Notes: a model not told the origin generated them from the sequence alone. DNA of 64,000 nucleotides from Robiginitalea sediminis (GCF_002198115.1 NZ_NGNR01000001.1:124001-188000); one strand, 5' to 3'; positions 33,802-42,846 are shown, counted from the stretch's first letter. Numbers and translations are program-made.

Positions 33802-35384
33802 CCACACCCCAATCCATGTCCCTTGCCGGAGGACCCCCGAAAAGCCTGAATACGGCGCAGCGCCTTTGGCTTTTTACCGGGTTTGCAGGCCTGTTTATCC
33901 TGCTCCTGGCCACCTTCGGGATTGCCTTTCCGAACTCAGGTTTATGGCTCAGTTCCTCCCTTTTCGCCATCCTCGTCTCAGTAATCGGGTTCAGCCATGC
34001 CTCCTATGGCACACATCCCGAAGGCATCAAGAACAACGGGGTTTGGTTTAAGTCCGTTTCGGGCCGGGGCATCTGGGCTTGGGGCCTGGGGATTTTGCTG
34101 ACGGGCTTTTACGTCGTCCTTTATTTTTACCCGGAATACCTGGGGCTGGTATCCGGGGGAGACAACCAGGGGCTTATCGCCTTCTTCGACCCCCTGAGCC
34201 GTGCCCTGAGCGGGAACCCGGCCAGCCAATGGTTTGTATACGGGGCCCTCTATACCCTGGCTATCCTGGCCTTTGGCATTAAGTTTATCTGGAAATACCG
34301 CCACAACCGGTATCAGATCCTGCGCACCCTGAGCGTGATGTTCTTCCAACTGGCCTTTGCCTTCCTGATCCCGGAGATCATGGCCCGCCTTAACGGGGAC
34401 CTGCCCTACTACGACCTGAAAAACATCTGGCCCCTGAATTACTACAATTTTGAGCGTTATCGCATCAACGCCTTTATCTCCTCGGGCAATCTGGGCCTGG
34501 CCATGCTGCTCTTCGGGATTGCCTCCACCCTGGTCATTACCCCGATACTGACTTATTTCTTTGGGAAACGCTGGTACTGTTCCTGGGTATGCGGGTGTGG
34601 CGGCCTGGCCGAAACCGCCGGGGACCCCTTCCGCCACCTGAGCGACAAGAGCACCTTTGCCTGGAAGGTAGAGCGTTGGGTCATCCACAGCGTGTTGGTT
34701 TTTGTGGTCCTGATGACCACGGCGGTTATCTACTCCTACCTGGGCCCGGACAACAGCAAATACTGGCTCAGCCGCGGTCAGCTTCTATTCGGTGTTGGCG
34801 CGCTCCTGACCCTGGTATTTGCCTGGGTAATGGTATTTAAACGGCAGGAGCTCCGAAAAGATGCCAAGGTAGGCGCCATCGCTTATTTTGTGGTTATCAT
34901 GGGGCTGATCCTGCTGCACACCACCAGCGACGGCCAGCAGCTCTTCCTCTTCAAGTCCGAAACCCTTCGCAAGACCTACAGCTTCCTTATCGGAAGTGTC
35001 TTTTCCGGGGTGATCGGCACGGGGTTCTATCCCATTTTCGGCAGCAGGGTCTGGTGCCGCTTCGGGTGCCCCATGGCGGCTATCCTGGGCCTTCAGCAAA
35101 GGCTGTTTTCGCGCTTCAGGATCACGACCAACGGCGGGCAGTGTATCTCCTGCGGCAATTGCTCCGCCTATTGCGAAATGGGGATAGACGTGCGGGCCTA
35201 CGCCCAGAAAGGCCAGAATGTAGTCCGCGCCAGCTGCGTGGGGTGCGGGATTTGCTCGGCCGTATGCCCGAGGGGGGTGTTGCGGCTGGAGAACGGCCCC
35301 TTAAAAGACCGGATCAACCCGCGGGAAATCCTCCTGGGCAACGATGTGGACCTTATGGATTTTCTGGGTAAAAGCCCCCGATAA
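33798..35384 (+). CDS. Membrane polyferredoxin (NapH/NosR-like 4Fe-4S protein)
   Basis: The 528-residue protein has several membrane helices (for example GIWAWGLGILLTGFYVVLYF). It has Cys clusters RWYCSWVCGCGGLAE and WCRFGCPMAAILG, and a C-terminal 2x[4Fe-4S] ferredoxin module: CISCGNCSAYCEMG and CVGCGICSAVCPRG. Family members pass electrons between the membrane and soluble partners. The ATGA overlap with the flavoprotein suggests a NAD(P)H-FAD-FeS-membrane path; the final acceptor is not visible. Two glycosyltransferases follow on the same strand. Confidence 0.87.
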   Translation: MTTPQSMSLAGGPPKSLNTAQRLWLFTGFAGLFILLLATFGIAFPNSGLWLSSSLFAILVSVIGFSHASYGTHPEGIKNNGVWFKSVSGRGIWAWGLGILLTGFYVVLYFYPEYLGLVSGGDNQGLIAFFDPLSRALSGNPASQWFVYGALYTLAILAFGIKFIWKYRHNRYQILRTLSVMFFQLAFAFLIPEIMARLNGDLPYYDLKNIWPLNYYNFERYRINAFISSGNLGLAMLLFGIASTLVITPILTYFFGKRWYCSWVCGCGGLAETAGDPFRHLSDKSTFAWKVERWVIHSVLVFVVLMTTAVIYSYLGPDNSKYWLSRGQLLFGVGALLTLVFAWVMVFKRQELRKDAKVGAIAYFVVIMGLILLHTTSDGQQLFLFKSETLRKTYSFLIGSVFSGVIGTGFYPIFGSRVWCRFGCPMAAILGLQQRLFSRFRITTNGGQCISCGNCSAYCEMGIDVRAYAQKGQNVVRASCVGCGICSAVCPRGVLRLENGPLKDRINPREILLGNDVDLMDFLGKSPR

Positions 35385-35428
35385 TTGCCTGGGATTGCGT
35401 TCTTTTGCACCGGCCAAGCGCCCCACCC

Positions 35429-36118
35429 ATGACACGCATAGACCTTATCATACCGGCCTATAACGAAGCGGATTCTATTGGCCACGTCCTGGCGGAGGTG
35501 CCCGATTTGGTCTCGGAAGTGGTGGTGGTAGACAACCATTCCACCGACCAGACGGCTGCCGTTGCAAGGGCTGCGGGCGCAACCGTCCTTCACGAACCCA
35601 ACCGGGGCTACGGGTATGCCTGTCTGAAGGGCATGAATTATCTGGTCGAAAAATCCAACCCACCCCATATTCTCGTATTTATGGACGGCGACTACTCCGA
35701 TTACCCGGAGGAGCTGCCAAAGGTGGTGGCGCCCATCCTGGAAGGGAGGGCAGACCTGGTAATCGGGGCTCGGCATAAAAGCCTCCGCGAACCCGGGTCC
35801 ATGACACCGCAACAGGTCTTTGGAAACTGGCTGGCCACAACGCTGATGCGGCTGCTCTACGGGGCACGCTTCACAGACCTGGGGCCCTTCCGCGCCATCC
35901 GAACGGATCGGCTGCTGGAGTTGGGCATGCAGGACAAAACCTACGGGTGGACCGTGGAGATGCAACTGAAGGCCCTCAGGCACAAGCTTGCATATTGCGA
36001 AGTGCCAGTGCGTTACAAAAAAAGAATTGGCGTTTCCAAAGTATCGGGAACGGTAAAAGGTACTATATTTGCAGGCGTAAAAATCCTGGGGTGGATCTTT
36101 AAACACAGTATAACATAA
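35429..36118 (+). CDS. Glycosyltransferase family 2 (dolichyl-phosphate-type)
   Basis: The 229-residue GT-A enzyme starts MTRIDLIIPAYNEADSIGHV. It contains VVVDNHSTDQTA, HILVFMDGDYSDYPEELPK (DxD), ADLVIGARHKS and YGWTVEMQLKAL. This is the pattern of polyprenyl-phosphate sugar transferases. I use the ATG 35429 so that the IIPAYNE motif lies at the N-terminus. Its stop (36116-36118) directly abuts the next gene's ATG. It probably charges a lipid carrier used by the neighbouring transferases. Confidence 0.88.
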   Translation: MTRIDLIIPAYNEADSIGHVLAEVPDLVSEVVVVDNHSTDQTAAVARAAGATVLHEPNRGYGYACLKGMNYLVEKSNPPHILVFMDGDYSDYPEELPKVVAPILEGRADLVIGARHKSLREPGSMTPQQVFGNWLATTLMRLLYGARFTDLGPFRAIRTDRLLELGMQDKTYGWTVEMQLKALRHKLAYCEVPVRYKKRIGVSKVSGTVKGTIFAGVKILGWIFKHSIT

Positions 36119-37603
36119 ATGGGACTTACTATTTCCTACATCATCATCGCAATCTACAGCCTGGCGCTGTTGCTGATCTTTTTCTACAGTTTGTCCCAGC
36201 TTAACCTGCTGGTGAACTACCTCGGATATAAACGGCGCAACCAGGATGCCCCCAAGTTCAACCTGCTGGACCCGAAGGAAATCCCCTTTGTAACCATCCA
36301 GCTGCCCATCTTCAATGAAGAATACGTGGTGGAACGCCTGCTGGAGAATATCGCCAAAATTGAATACCCCAAGAGCAAGCTGGAAATCCAGGTGCTGGAC
36401 GATTCCACAGACGACTCCGTCCATGCCACCGCTGCCATGATTGCTGAACTTCAGAAGGAGGGACTGGACATCCAGCACATCCGCCGCGAGAACCGCGAAG
36501 GCTTTAAGGCCGGCGCCTTGAAGGAAGGGCTTAAAATTGCCAAAGGCGATTTTATCGCCATCTTCGATGCCGACTTCCTCCCCGGAAGCGACTGGCTGAA
36601 GAAAACCGTACCCTATTTCAAGGACGAGGAAATCGGGGTGGTACAGACCCGCTGGGGCCACATCAACCGCGATTACTCCACCCTGACCCGGATTCAAGCC
36701 TTTGCCCTGGACGCGCACTTTACCCTGGAGCAGGTAGGACGCAACTCCAAAGGGCACTTCATCAACTTCAACGGCACAGCCGGAATCTGGCGCAAGGAGT
36801 GTATCTACGATGCCGGGAACTGGGAGGGGGATACCCTTACCGAGGACCTGGATCTGAGCTACCGCGCCCAGCTTAAAAACTGGAAATTCAAGTACCTGGA
36901 AAATGTGGAAACCCCGGCAGAACTCCCGGTGGTTATCAGTGCTGCCCGGTCCCAGCAATTCCGCTGGAACAAGGGCGGGGCCGAAAACTTCCGCAAGACG
37001 GTACTGAGTGTGATCAGGGCCAAGAACATCCCGTTCAAAACCAAGTTCCACGGGGTCATGCACCTGCTCAACAGCAGCATGTTCCTATGTGTTTTCGTAG
37101 TGGCCGTGCTGAGCATCCCCATGCTCTACATCAAAAACACCTATGGCCACCTGGGCTGGGTCTTTGAGGTTACGAGCTTCTTCATTGTTAGCACCATCAT
37201 CCTCTTTGTCTGTTACTGGTTCACCTACAAGAGTATGCAGGGCAGCAGTTTCGACAACTTTGTGGACTACATCAAACTGTTCTTTACGTTCTTCTCGGTA
37301 GCCCTAGGCTTTTCGCTCCACAACACCGTGGCGGTGCTGGAAGGGCATATGGGCAAGCGGTCTGAGTTTGTCCGCACCCCGAAGTTCAACATCAACAGCC
37401 TTACGGACAGCTGGAAGGGCAACAAGTACCTGGCCAAGAAACTGTCCCCGAACATGATCCTGGAATTTGCCCTGATGCTTTACTTCCTGTTTGGAATGTA
37501 CAGCGCCATCCCGCTGAACGACTTCGGGTTGTTCCCGTTCCATTTCATGCTGTTCCTCGGCTTCGGGTTTGTCTTCTTCACATCCCTTACGGCAAAGGCC
37601 TGA
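36119..37603 (+). CDS. Processive membrane glycosyltransferase family 2 (cellulose-synthase-like)
   Basis: The 494-residue protein has an N-terminal membrane helix, the GT2 core (VQLPIFNEEYVV-type start, VLDDSTDDSVHA, FIAIFDADFLPGSDWLKK), then TEDLDLSYRAQLKNW and the QxxRW box (QQFRWNKGGAENF). Four or more membrane helices follow at the C-terminus. This layout is shared by beta-glycan synthases and glucosylceramide-type transferases. No BcsB or PilZ part is present. It starts right at the previous gene's stop, so both act in one glycan pathway. Confidence 0.87.
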   Translation: MGLTISYIIIAIYSLALLLIFFYSLSQLNLLVNYLGYKRRNQDAPKFNLLDPKEIPFVTIQLPIFNEEYVVERLLENIAKIEYPKSKLEIQVLDDSTDDSVHATAAMIAELQKEGLDIQHIRRENREGFKAGALKEGLKIAKGDFIAIFDADFLPGSDWLKKTVPYFKDEEIGVVQTRWGHINRDYSTLTRIQAFALDAHFTLEQVGRNSKGHFINFNGTAGIWRKECIYDAGNWEGDTLTEDLDLSYRAQLKNWKFKYLENVETPAELPVVISAARSQQFRWNKGGAENFRKTVLSVIRAKNIPFKTKFHGVMHLLNSSMFLCVFVVAVLSIPMLYIKNTYGHLGWVFEVTSFFIVSTIILFVCYWFTYKSMQGSSFDNFVDYIKLFFTFFSVALGFSLHNTVAVLEGHMGKRSEFVRTPKFNINSLTDSWKGNKYLAKKLSPNMILEFALMLYFLFGMYSAIPLNDFGLFPFHFMLFLGFGFVFFTSLTAKA

Positions 37604-37605
37604 GT

Positions 37606-37639
37606 AAAACCATCCCCCTGGGGAATTCCGTGCGGTTTT
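37606..37639 (+). terminator. Possible composite terminator after the GT2 gene
   Basis: AAAACC (37606-37611) pairs with GGTTTT (37634-37639), with an inner CCCC/GGGG hairpin. The T-tract is weak, so this is tentative. Confidence 0.35.
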
Positions 37640-37685
37640 CCTGAATATTTTTAGTTATTTGCAGGAGTAACCAAACCAAACTCCT

Positions 37686-39068
37686 ATGCCCCGGGCATTG
37701 GTGACCTACTGGAACCTCCACCGGATCTCCATCCTGTTGCTGGCCCTTGGCCTGGGCCTTTACGCCGCCTTTGCCTACGACCTGGCCCGCGCCGATTCGG
37801 TTAAACTGGTTACCCTTTACGCTGCCCTTTTTTTCCTTGCCTTTAAACTTATTCAGTTCGAAAAGTGGAACTACCGCTTTCTGGTGGTTGGGGGCATCCT
37901 CATGCGCCTGGTTTTCTTCCTGGCCGAACCCAACCTTTCCCAGGATTTTTACCGGTTTGTCTGGGATGGCATCCTCGTGCTGGATGGAGGCAACCCCTAT
38001 GCCATAACCCCGGATGCCTTCATGGAGCAAGGAGGCAGGGGCTTCCCCCTGGCCGAAACCCTGCATCAGGGCATGGGGTCGCTCAGCGCCCGGAATTACA
38101 GCAACTACCCCCCGGTTAACCAGTATTTCTTTGCCCTTGCCGTATGGCTCGGGGGCAAAACCCTTTGGGGTAGCCTCCTGGCCATGCGGGCCCTGTTACT
38201 CGCCGCCGATATCGGAATCCTGTATCTGGGTCGGAAACTGCTCCGGAGCCTGAACAAACCGCCACAGCTCATTTTCTGGTACTTCCTGAACCCGCTGATT
38301 ATAGTGGAGCTGGGGGGAAATCTGCATTTCGAGGGGCTCATGATCTTCTTCTTCCTGATGGGCTTTTACCTGTTGGTGCACGCATCCTGGGTGTGGGCGG
38401 CTATCCCCTATGCCCTTTCCATTGGGGTAAAACTCATGCCCCTATTGCTTTTGCCTTTGTTCTGGCCCCTGCTGGGCTGGAAAAGGGGTTTCGGGTTTTA
38501 CGCGATTACTGCGGCAACCCTCGGCCTTGCCGTTTATCCCTTGTACTTTCCGGAGTTCCTCCCGCACTACCTGCAAACCCTGAAACTCTGGTTTTCCAAC
38601 TTCGAGTTTAACGCAGGGCTCTATACCCTGGCCGAAAAGCTTGCGGTATGGCAGGGTGCCAAACCCTGGGAATTCATTGCCGACTACGGCCGCTATGTGC
38701 CCTGGTTAACCGCCTTGGTTGCCGGCCTTCTTTGCTTCCATCCCAAGATGCGTTCCCCAAGGCATTGGTTTACCGGAGCCCTGGGGGTGTTCAGTGTGTA
38801 TTACCTCACCGCCGCGGTGGTCCACCCCTGGTACCTGGCTTTCCCCTTATTGCTTAGCCTTTTTACCCGTTTTCGCTTCCCGATTGCCTGGAGTGCCCTG
38901 GTTGTCCTGTCTTATACGGCCTATGCCTCGGAGGTGGTGGAAGAGTTACCCCTCTTGCTGTTCGTTGAATATTTCATAGTCATCGGGTATATGGTTTATG
39001 AAATCGTCAGGATGCGCCGGGATATTTATGCGTTTTTCAAAAAAGAATCGCCGAAAAGCGCCAATTAA
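37686..39068 (+). CDS. Integral membrane glycosyltransferase (GT87/mannosyltransferase-like)
   Basis: The 460-residue protein has about ten hydrophobic helices. A first loop contains DFYRFVWDGILVLDGGNPYA, the DxxR(Y/F)xWDG signature of polyprenyl-phosphate-dependent GT-C mannosyltransferases (DUF2029/GT87). NYPPVNQYFF and EGLMIFFFLMGFYLL follow. It would add sugars from a lipid donor on the outer face of the inner membrane. It follows the two GT2 genes (82-base gap), consistent with one glycan pathway. Confidence 0.83.
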   Translation: MPRALVTYWNLHRISILLLALGLGLYAAFAYDLARADSVKLVTLYAALFFLAFKLIQFEKWNYRFLVVGGILMRLVFFLAEPNLSQDFYRFVWDGILVLDGGNPYAITPDAFMEQGGRGFPLAETLHQGMGSLSARNYSNYPPVNQYFFALAVWLGGKTLWGSLLAMRALLLAADIGILYLGRKLLRSLNKPPQLIFWYFLNPLIIVELGGNLHFEGLMIFFFLMGFYLLVHASWVWAAIPYALSIGVKLMPLLLLPLFWPLLGWKRGFGFYAITAATLGLAVYPLYFPEFLPHYLQTLKLWFSNFEFNAGLYTLAEKLAVWQGAKPWEFIADYGRYVPWLTALVAGLLCFHPKMRSPRHWFTGALGVFSVYYLTAAVVHPWYLAFPLLLSLFTRFRFPIAWSALVVLSYTAYASEVVEELPLLLFVEYFIVIGYMVYEIVRMRRDIYAFFKKESPKSAN

Positions 39069-39069
39069 A

Positions 39070-39078
39070 TAATATTTG
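39070..39078 (+). promoter_or_regulatory. Possible -7 box of the arginine operon
   Basis: TAATATTTG is one base longer than the consensus TAnnTTTG. It lies 14 bases before the leader peptide ATG and right after the previous gene's stop. Confidence 0.35.
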
Positions 39079-39091
39079 TACATTTAACCCG

Positions 39092-39172
39092 ATGAATACG
39101 AGCGCCTCTTTATCGAATTTCAACGGGAAGTATACATTCCCGTTCCCCCGTGCGCGCCGTCGCCGCCCGTAA
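39092..39172 (+). CDS. Arginine-rich leader peptide of the arg operon, 26 aa
   Basis: ATG at 39092 to TAA at 39170-39172 encodes a 26-residue peptide ending in PRARRRRP. Five Arg codons (CGT, CGC, CGT, CGC, CGC) fall in a stretch of six codons just before the stop. It lies about 90 bases upstream of an operon containing argG, argC, argD, argF', argB, argE and argH. This is the design of an attenuator leader peptide: ribosomes pause at the Arg codons when arginyl-tRNA is scarce. No Shine-Dalgarno sequence is seen, which is common in this phylum. Confidence 0.78.
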   Translation: MNTSASLSNFNGKYTFPFPRARRRRP

Positions 39173-39240
39173 GGGTGTGCTGCTGTTTTTGGAATTAGGT
39201 GTGTCCAATTCCGTTTCTCCGACCCTCTTTTCTCCTTTTT
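39122..39240 (+). promoter_or_regulatory. Candidate arginine attenuator (alternative RNA hairpins)
   Basis: Hairpin 1: AACGGGAA (39122-39129) with TTCCCGTT (39137-39144), inside the leader ORF just before the Arg codons. Hairpin 2: GGAATT (39191-39196) with AATTCC (39207-39212), inside an outer AGGGT/ACCCT pairing (39172-39176 with 39222-39226) that is followed by a T-rich run. AACGG of hairpin 1 can also pair with CCGTT (39211-39215), so the two structures compete. The stem choices are by eye. Confidence 0.6.
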
Positions 39241-39260
39241 AACTTAATCCCCAGTTGGCA

Positions 39261-39878
39261 ATGAATATTTGCGTTGCTGATGCATCACATGTAAAATACG
39301 CGCAGATTATCTGCGACACCATCGCCGAGTCCGCCAAGGTGCGAGGAACCGGTATCGCTAAGCGTACGCCCGAATATATCATTAAACGGATCAAGAACGG
39401 GAATGCCATCATCGCCCTGGACGGGGAGCATTTTGCCGGTTTCTGCTACATAGAAGTATGGGGGCACCAGAAATATGTGGCCAATTCCGGGCTTATCGTG
39501 CACCCGGACTACCGGAACCAGGGCCTGGCGAAGAAGATCAAAAAAGCCATCTTCGACCTCTCGCGCAAGAAGTTCCCCGAGGCAAAGATCTTCGGGATTA
39601 CCACAGGGCTGGCCGTGATGAAGATGAATTACGACCTGGGGTACCGCCCGGTCACCTTTTCCGAACTTACGGACGACCCCGAATTCTGGAAGGGGTGCCA
39701 GACTTGCAAAAACTTCGACGTCCTTACCCGGACCGAACGCAAAATGTGCCTGTGCACCGGAATGCTCTACGACCCCAACGACCGGAGCATAGGCAGGGAG
39801 CGGCAGGTAAACAAAAAAACCTACGAGCGCCTTAAGCGCATAAAAGAAACCCTTTTTCTAAAGAAGAAGAAATCATGA
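39261..39878 (+). CDS. GNAT N-acetyltransferase, first gene of the arg operon (ArgA-like role)
   Basis: The 205-residue protein has the GNAT acetyl-CoA site VHPDYRNQGLAKKIKKAIF (R-x-x-G-x-A) after GFCYIEVWGHQKYV. A Cys-rich stretch CQTCKNF and MCLCTGMLYDP follows, which could bind metal. As the first gene of the arginine operon, it probably makes N-acetylglutamate (or N-succinylglutamate), but the family does not prove it. The ATG at 39261 is preferred to a TTG two codons earlier. Its stop overlaps argG (ATGA at 39875). Confidence 0.82.
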   Translation: MNICVADASHVKYAQIICDTIAESAKVRGTGIAKRTPEYIIKRIKNGNAIIALDGEHFAGFCYIEVWGHQKYVANSGLIVHPDYRNQGLAKKIKKAIFDLSRKKFPEAKIFGITTGLAVMKMNYDLGYRPVTFSELTDDPEFWKGCQTCKNFDVLTRTERKMCLCTGMLYDPNDRSIGRERQVNKKTYERLKRIKETLFLKKKKS

Positions 39879-41059
39879 AAAAACTCGTGTTGGCATACAG
39901 CGGGGGCCTGGATACTTCCTACTGTGCCCATTACCTGACCCACCAGGAAGGCTATGAAGTACATGCCGTAACCGTCAATACCGGGGGCTTCGATGCCGCC
40001 GAACTCCAAACTATTGAACAAAAGGCGCTGGAACTGGGTGCCGCTTCCTATACGGCCATAGACGCGGTGGATTCCTTTTACGACAAGGTGGTGAAATACC
40101 TGATTTTCGGGAATGTGCTGCGCAACAATACCTACCCCTTATCGGTAAGTGCGGAGCGGATCGTGCAAGCCCTGGAGATCGCCCAGTACGCCCGAAAGAT
40201 TGGCGCCACCCATATTGCTCACGGCAGTACGGGCGCGGGCAACGACCAGGTGCGGTTCGACCTCATCTTCCAGGTCCTGGCGCCGGAAGCGGAGATCATT
40301 ACCCCGATCCGCGACCGGAAACTGTCCCGGGAATCGGAAATCGAATACCTGCAGTCCCACGGGATCCCGTACAGCTGGGAAAAGGCCAAATACTCCATCA
40401 ACAAGGGGCTTTGGGGCACCTCCGTGGGGGGCGATGAAACTCTCACTTCCCGCAAGGCCCTCCCCGAGGAGGCCTATCCCACGCCAGCCAGCCAGACCGA
40501 GCCAAGGACCGTGGCCCTGGAATTCCAACAGGGCGAGCCCGTGGCCCTGGACGGCAAAAAAGCTTCGCCCGTGGCCATCATCCAGCAATTGGAGGCCCTG
40601 GCCGGGCCCTACGGCATCGGGCGCGACATCCACGTAGGGGATACCATCATCGGCATAAAGGGCCGGGTGGGGTTCGAAGCCGCAGCTGCGCTGATTATCC
40701 TTAAGGCCCACCACCTGCTGGAGAAGCACACCCTGAGTAAATGGCAGCAGTTCCAGAAGGAACAACTCGCCAATTTCTATGGGATGCTGCTGCACGAAGG
40801 CCAGTACCTGGACGAAGTAATGCGCAATATAGAAGCCTTCCTCTCCGACGCCCAGCGCAAGGTTAGTGGCACGGTGTACGTCCGGCTGCTGCCTTACCGC
40901 TTCGAACTGGAGGGGATTGCCTCGGAGAACGACCTGATGAATGCCTCCTTTGGCAGCTATGGCGAAATGAATAAAGGTTGGAGCGCCGAGGAAGCCAAGG
41001 GCTTTATCAAAATCCTGTCGAACCCCGGGCGGATAGCCCGCCATGTGCAGCAGTCATGA
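39875..41059 (+). CDS. argG: Argininosuccinate synthase
   Basis: The 394-residue protein has the ATP-binding loop LAYSGGLDTSYCAHYL. It then has ATHIAHGSTGAGNDQVRFDL and SIDxG-like GLWGTSVGGDETLTS segments with the expected substrate contacts. It joins citrulline and aspartate using ATP. The ATG lies inside the preceding gene's stop, and its own stop overlaps argC, so the genes are translationally coupled. Confidence 0.95.
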   Translation: MKKLVLAYSGGLDTSYCAHYLTHQEGYEVHAVTVNTGGFDAAELQTIEQKALELGAASYTAIDAVDSFYDKVVKYLIFGNVLRNNTYPLSVSAERIVQALEIAQYARKIGATHIAHGSTGAGNDQVRFDLIFQVLAPEAEIITPIRDRKLSRESEIEYLQSHGIPYSWEKAKYSINKGLWGTSVGGDETLTSRKALPEEAYPTPASQTEPRTVALEFQQGEPVALDGKKASPVAIIQQLEALAGPYGIGRDIHVGDTIIGIKGRVGFEAAAALIILKAHHLLEKHTLSKWQQFQKEQLANFYGMLLHEGQYLDEVMRNIEAFLSDAQRKVSGTVYVRLLPYRFELEGIASENDLMNASFGSYGEMNKGWSAEEAKGFIKILSNPGRIARHVQQS

Positions 41060-42030
41060 TCCGGGCGGGTATCATAGGGGGTTCGGGATATACCGGCGGG
41101 GAGCTTATCCGGCTCCTGCTGGCCCACCCTGCCATCTCACTGGATTTCGTCTACAGTACCACCCGGGCGGGCAAGCCCCTTTCCGAGGCACACCCGGACC
41201 TGCTGGGGGTTACCCGCCAGGTTTTCAGCGGGGAGGTCGATGCGGGGGTCGATGTAGTCTTCCTTTGTCTGGGCTATGGGAACTCCAGGGCATTCCTGAA
41301 GGAACACCCGTTTAGTGAGAAGACCCATGTGATAGACCTGAGCAATGATTTCCGCCTGCAGGCGGATGCCTCCTACCTGGGGCGGGATTTTGTCTATGGC
41401 CTGCCGGAACTGTATCGGGAGGCTGTTGAAGGCGCCCAGAACATTGCCAACCCGGGGTGCTTTGCCACAGCCATTCAGCTGGCACTGCTTCCCCTGGCCA
41501 AAGCCGGGCTGCTGACGGAAACCGTACACGTAAATGCCGTTACCGGGAGCACGGGCGCAGGGGTTAGCCCGTCGGAAACAACCCATTACAGTTGGCGCGA
41601 CAACAACGTGAGCTGGTACAAACCCTTTACCCACCAGCACCTTGGGGAAATCGGAGAAAGCCTCTCCGACCTGCAGGGTAAGGGGGCAGAAGTCCTCTTC
41701 CTGCCGGTTCGCGGGAACTTCACCCGGGGGATTTTCGCCACCGCCTATACCCGGTATGAGGGGAGCCTGCAAGAGGCAGAAGGGCTGTACGATGCCTTTT
41801 ATGCCCAGGCCGCCTTTACCGTCCGCAGCGGGAAACCCCTGGCGCTAAAACAAGTGGTCAATACGAATTTTGCCCATTTGCACCTGCACCGCCACGGCGA
41901 ATACCTGCTCGTAACCTCGGCCATAGACAACCTTTTGAAAGGGGCTTCGGGCCAGGCAGTACAGAACATGAACCTCATCTTTGGCCTGGAGGAAACCCTG
42001 GGCCTGGAACTCAAAGGCAGCGCCTTTTAA
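41056..42030 (+). CDS. argC: N-acetyl-gamma-glutamyl-phosphate reductase
   Basis: The 324-residue protein starts MIRAGIIGGSGYTGGELIRL (NADP-binding). The active-site Cys is in IANPGCFATAIQLALLPL, with TGSTGAGVSPSETTHYSWR and KPFTHQHLGEI. It reduces the acyl phosphate made by ArgB. I use the ATG at 41056, which overlaps the argG stop by 4 bases. Confidence 0.95.
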   Translation: MIRAGIIGGSGYTGGELIRLLLAHPAISLDFVYSTTRAGKPLSEAHPDLLGVTRQVFSGEVDAGVDVVFLCLGYGNSRAFLKEHPFSEKTHVIDLSNDFRLQADASYLGRDFVYGLPELYREAVEGAQNIANPGCFATAIQLALLPLAKAGLLTETVHVNAVTGSTGAGVSPSETTHYSWRDNNVSWYKPFTHQHLGEIGESLSDLQGKGAEVLFLPVRGNFTRGIFATAYTRYEGSLQEAEGLYDAFYAQAAFTVRSGKPLALKQVVNTNFAHLHLHRHGEYLLVTSAIDNLLKGASGQAVQNMNLIFGLEETLGLELKGSAF

Positions 42031-42048
42031 CCCAAAAACACAACCGCC

Positions 42049-42843
42049 ATGAAAATAGCCATAATCGGGGCCGGCAACCTGGGAATCTCCATTGCCACGG
42101 GAATCCTCCACAGCGGAGGCGCCACCACCATGTATCTGACCCGGCGCAACCTGGAGGGCATCCGCTCCTTTGAAGAGTACGGAAATGTAAGGCTGACTAC
42201 GGATAACCGGGAGGCCGTTGCCGGCTCGGATATCCTGATTTTCGCCGTACAACCCATCCACTTCGAAGGCATCCTGGAATCCGTGAAGGACCTGTTGCAC
42301 GAAAACCACGTGGTCATTTCCACCATTACCGGTTTTGGGATTGCCAAGATGGAATCCATCCTGGGGACGGACACCCATATTATCCGCTCCATGCCCAATA
42401 CCGCCATCTCAGTAGGCCATTCCATGACCTGTCTGTGTTCGAATAAAAAAGGGGAGGCCCGGCTGCAACTGGCAGCGGCCATCTTTAACCGGATGGGGCA
42501 CTCCATGGTTATCCCGGAAGCGCAGATGCAGGCTGCCACTGTGATTTGCGCCAGTGGCATCGCTTTCTGGATGCGCCTGATCCGCGCCACCACCCAGGGG
42601 GCCATCCAGCTCGGGTTCGATGCTCGGGAAGCCCAGGAACTGGCCATGCACACCTGCCGGGGGGCAGCAGAACTCCTGATTACCTCGGGCAGCCACCCGG
42701 AAGAGGAAATCGACCGGGTCACTACCCCCATGGGCTGCACCATAGAAGGGCTCAATGAAATGGAACACCAGGGGCTCAGCTCTTCCCTCATCCGTGGAAT
42801 TGTGACCTCATTCGATAAAATCTCTGTAATCCGCAAAGGCTAG
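42049..42843 (+). CDS. proC: Pyrroline-5-carboxylate reductase
   Basis: The 264-residue protein starts MKIAIIGAGNLGISIATGIL (Rossmann). It contains VISTITGFGIAKMESILG, IIRSMPNTAISVGHSMTCL, and the C-terminal signature VTTPMGCTIEGLNEMEHQGL. It makes proline from pyrroline-5-carboxylate. Its place inside the arginine operon ties proline synthesis to arginine supply. The gap to argC is 18 bases; argD follows after 3. Confidence 0.94.
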   Translation: MKIAIIGAGNLGISIATGILHSGGATTMYLTRRNLEGIRSFEEYGNVRLTTDNREAVAGSDILIFAVQPIHFEGILESVKDLLHENHVVISTITGFGIAKMESILGTDTHIIRSMPNTAISVGHSMTCLCSNKKGEARLQLAAAIFNRMGHSMVIPEAQMQAATVICASGIAFWMRLIRATTQGAIQLGFDAREAQELAMHTCRGAAELLITSGSHPEEEIDRVTTPMGCTIEGLNEMEHQGLSSSLIRGIVTSFDKISVIRKG

Positions 42844-42846
42844 GCC

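Noticed and set aside
35198-37063. 621-residue minus-strand open frame
   Set aside because: It lies antisense to the polyferredoxin end and two clear glycosyltransferase genes; high GC at third positions removes stops in this frame. The sequence is low in normal domain features.
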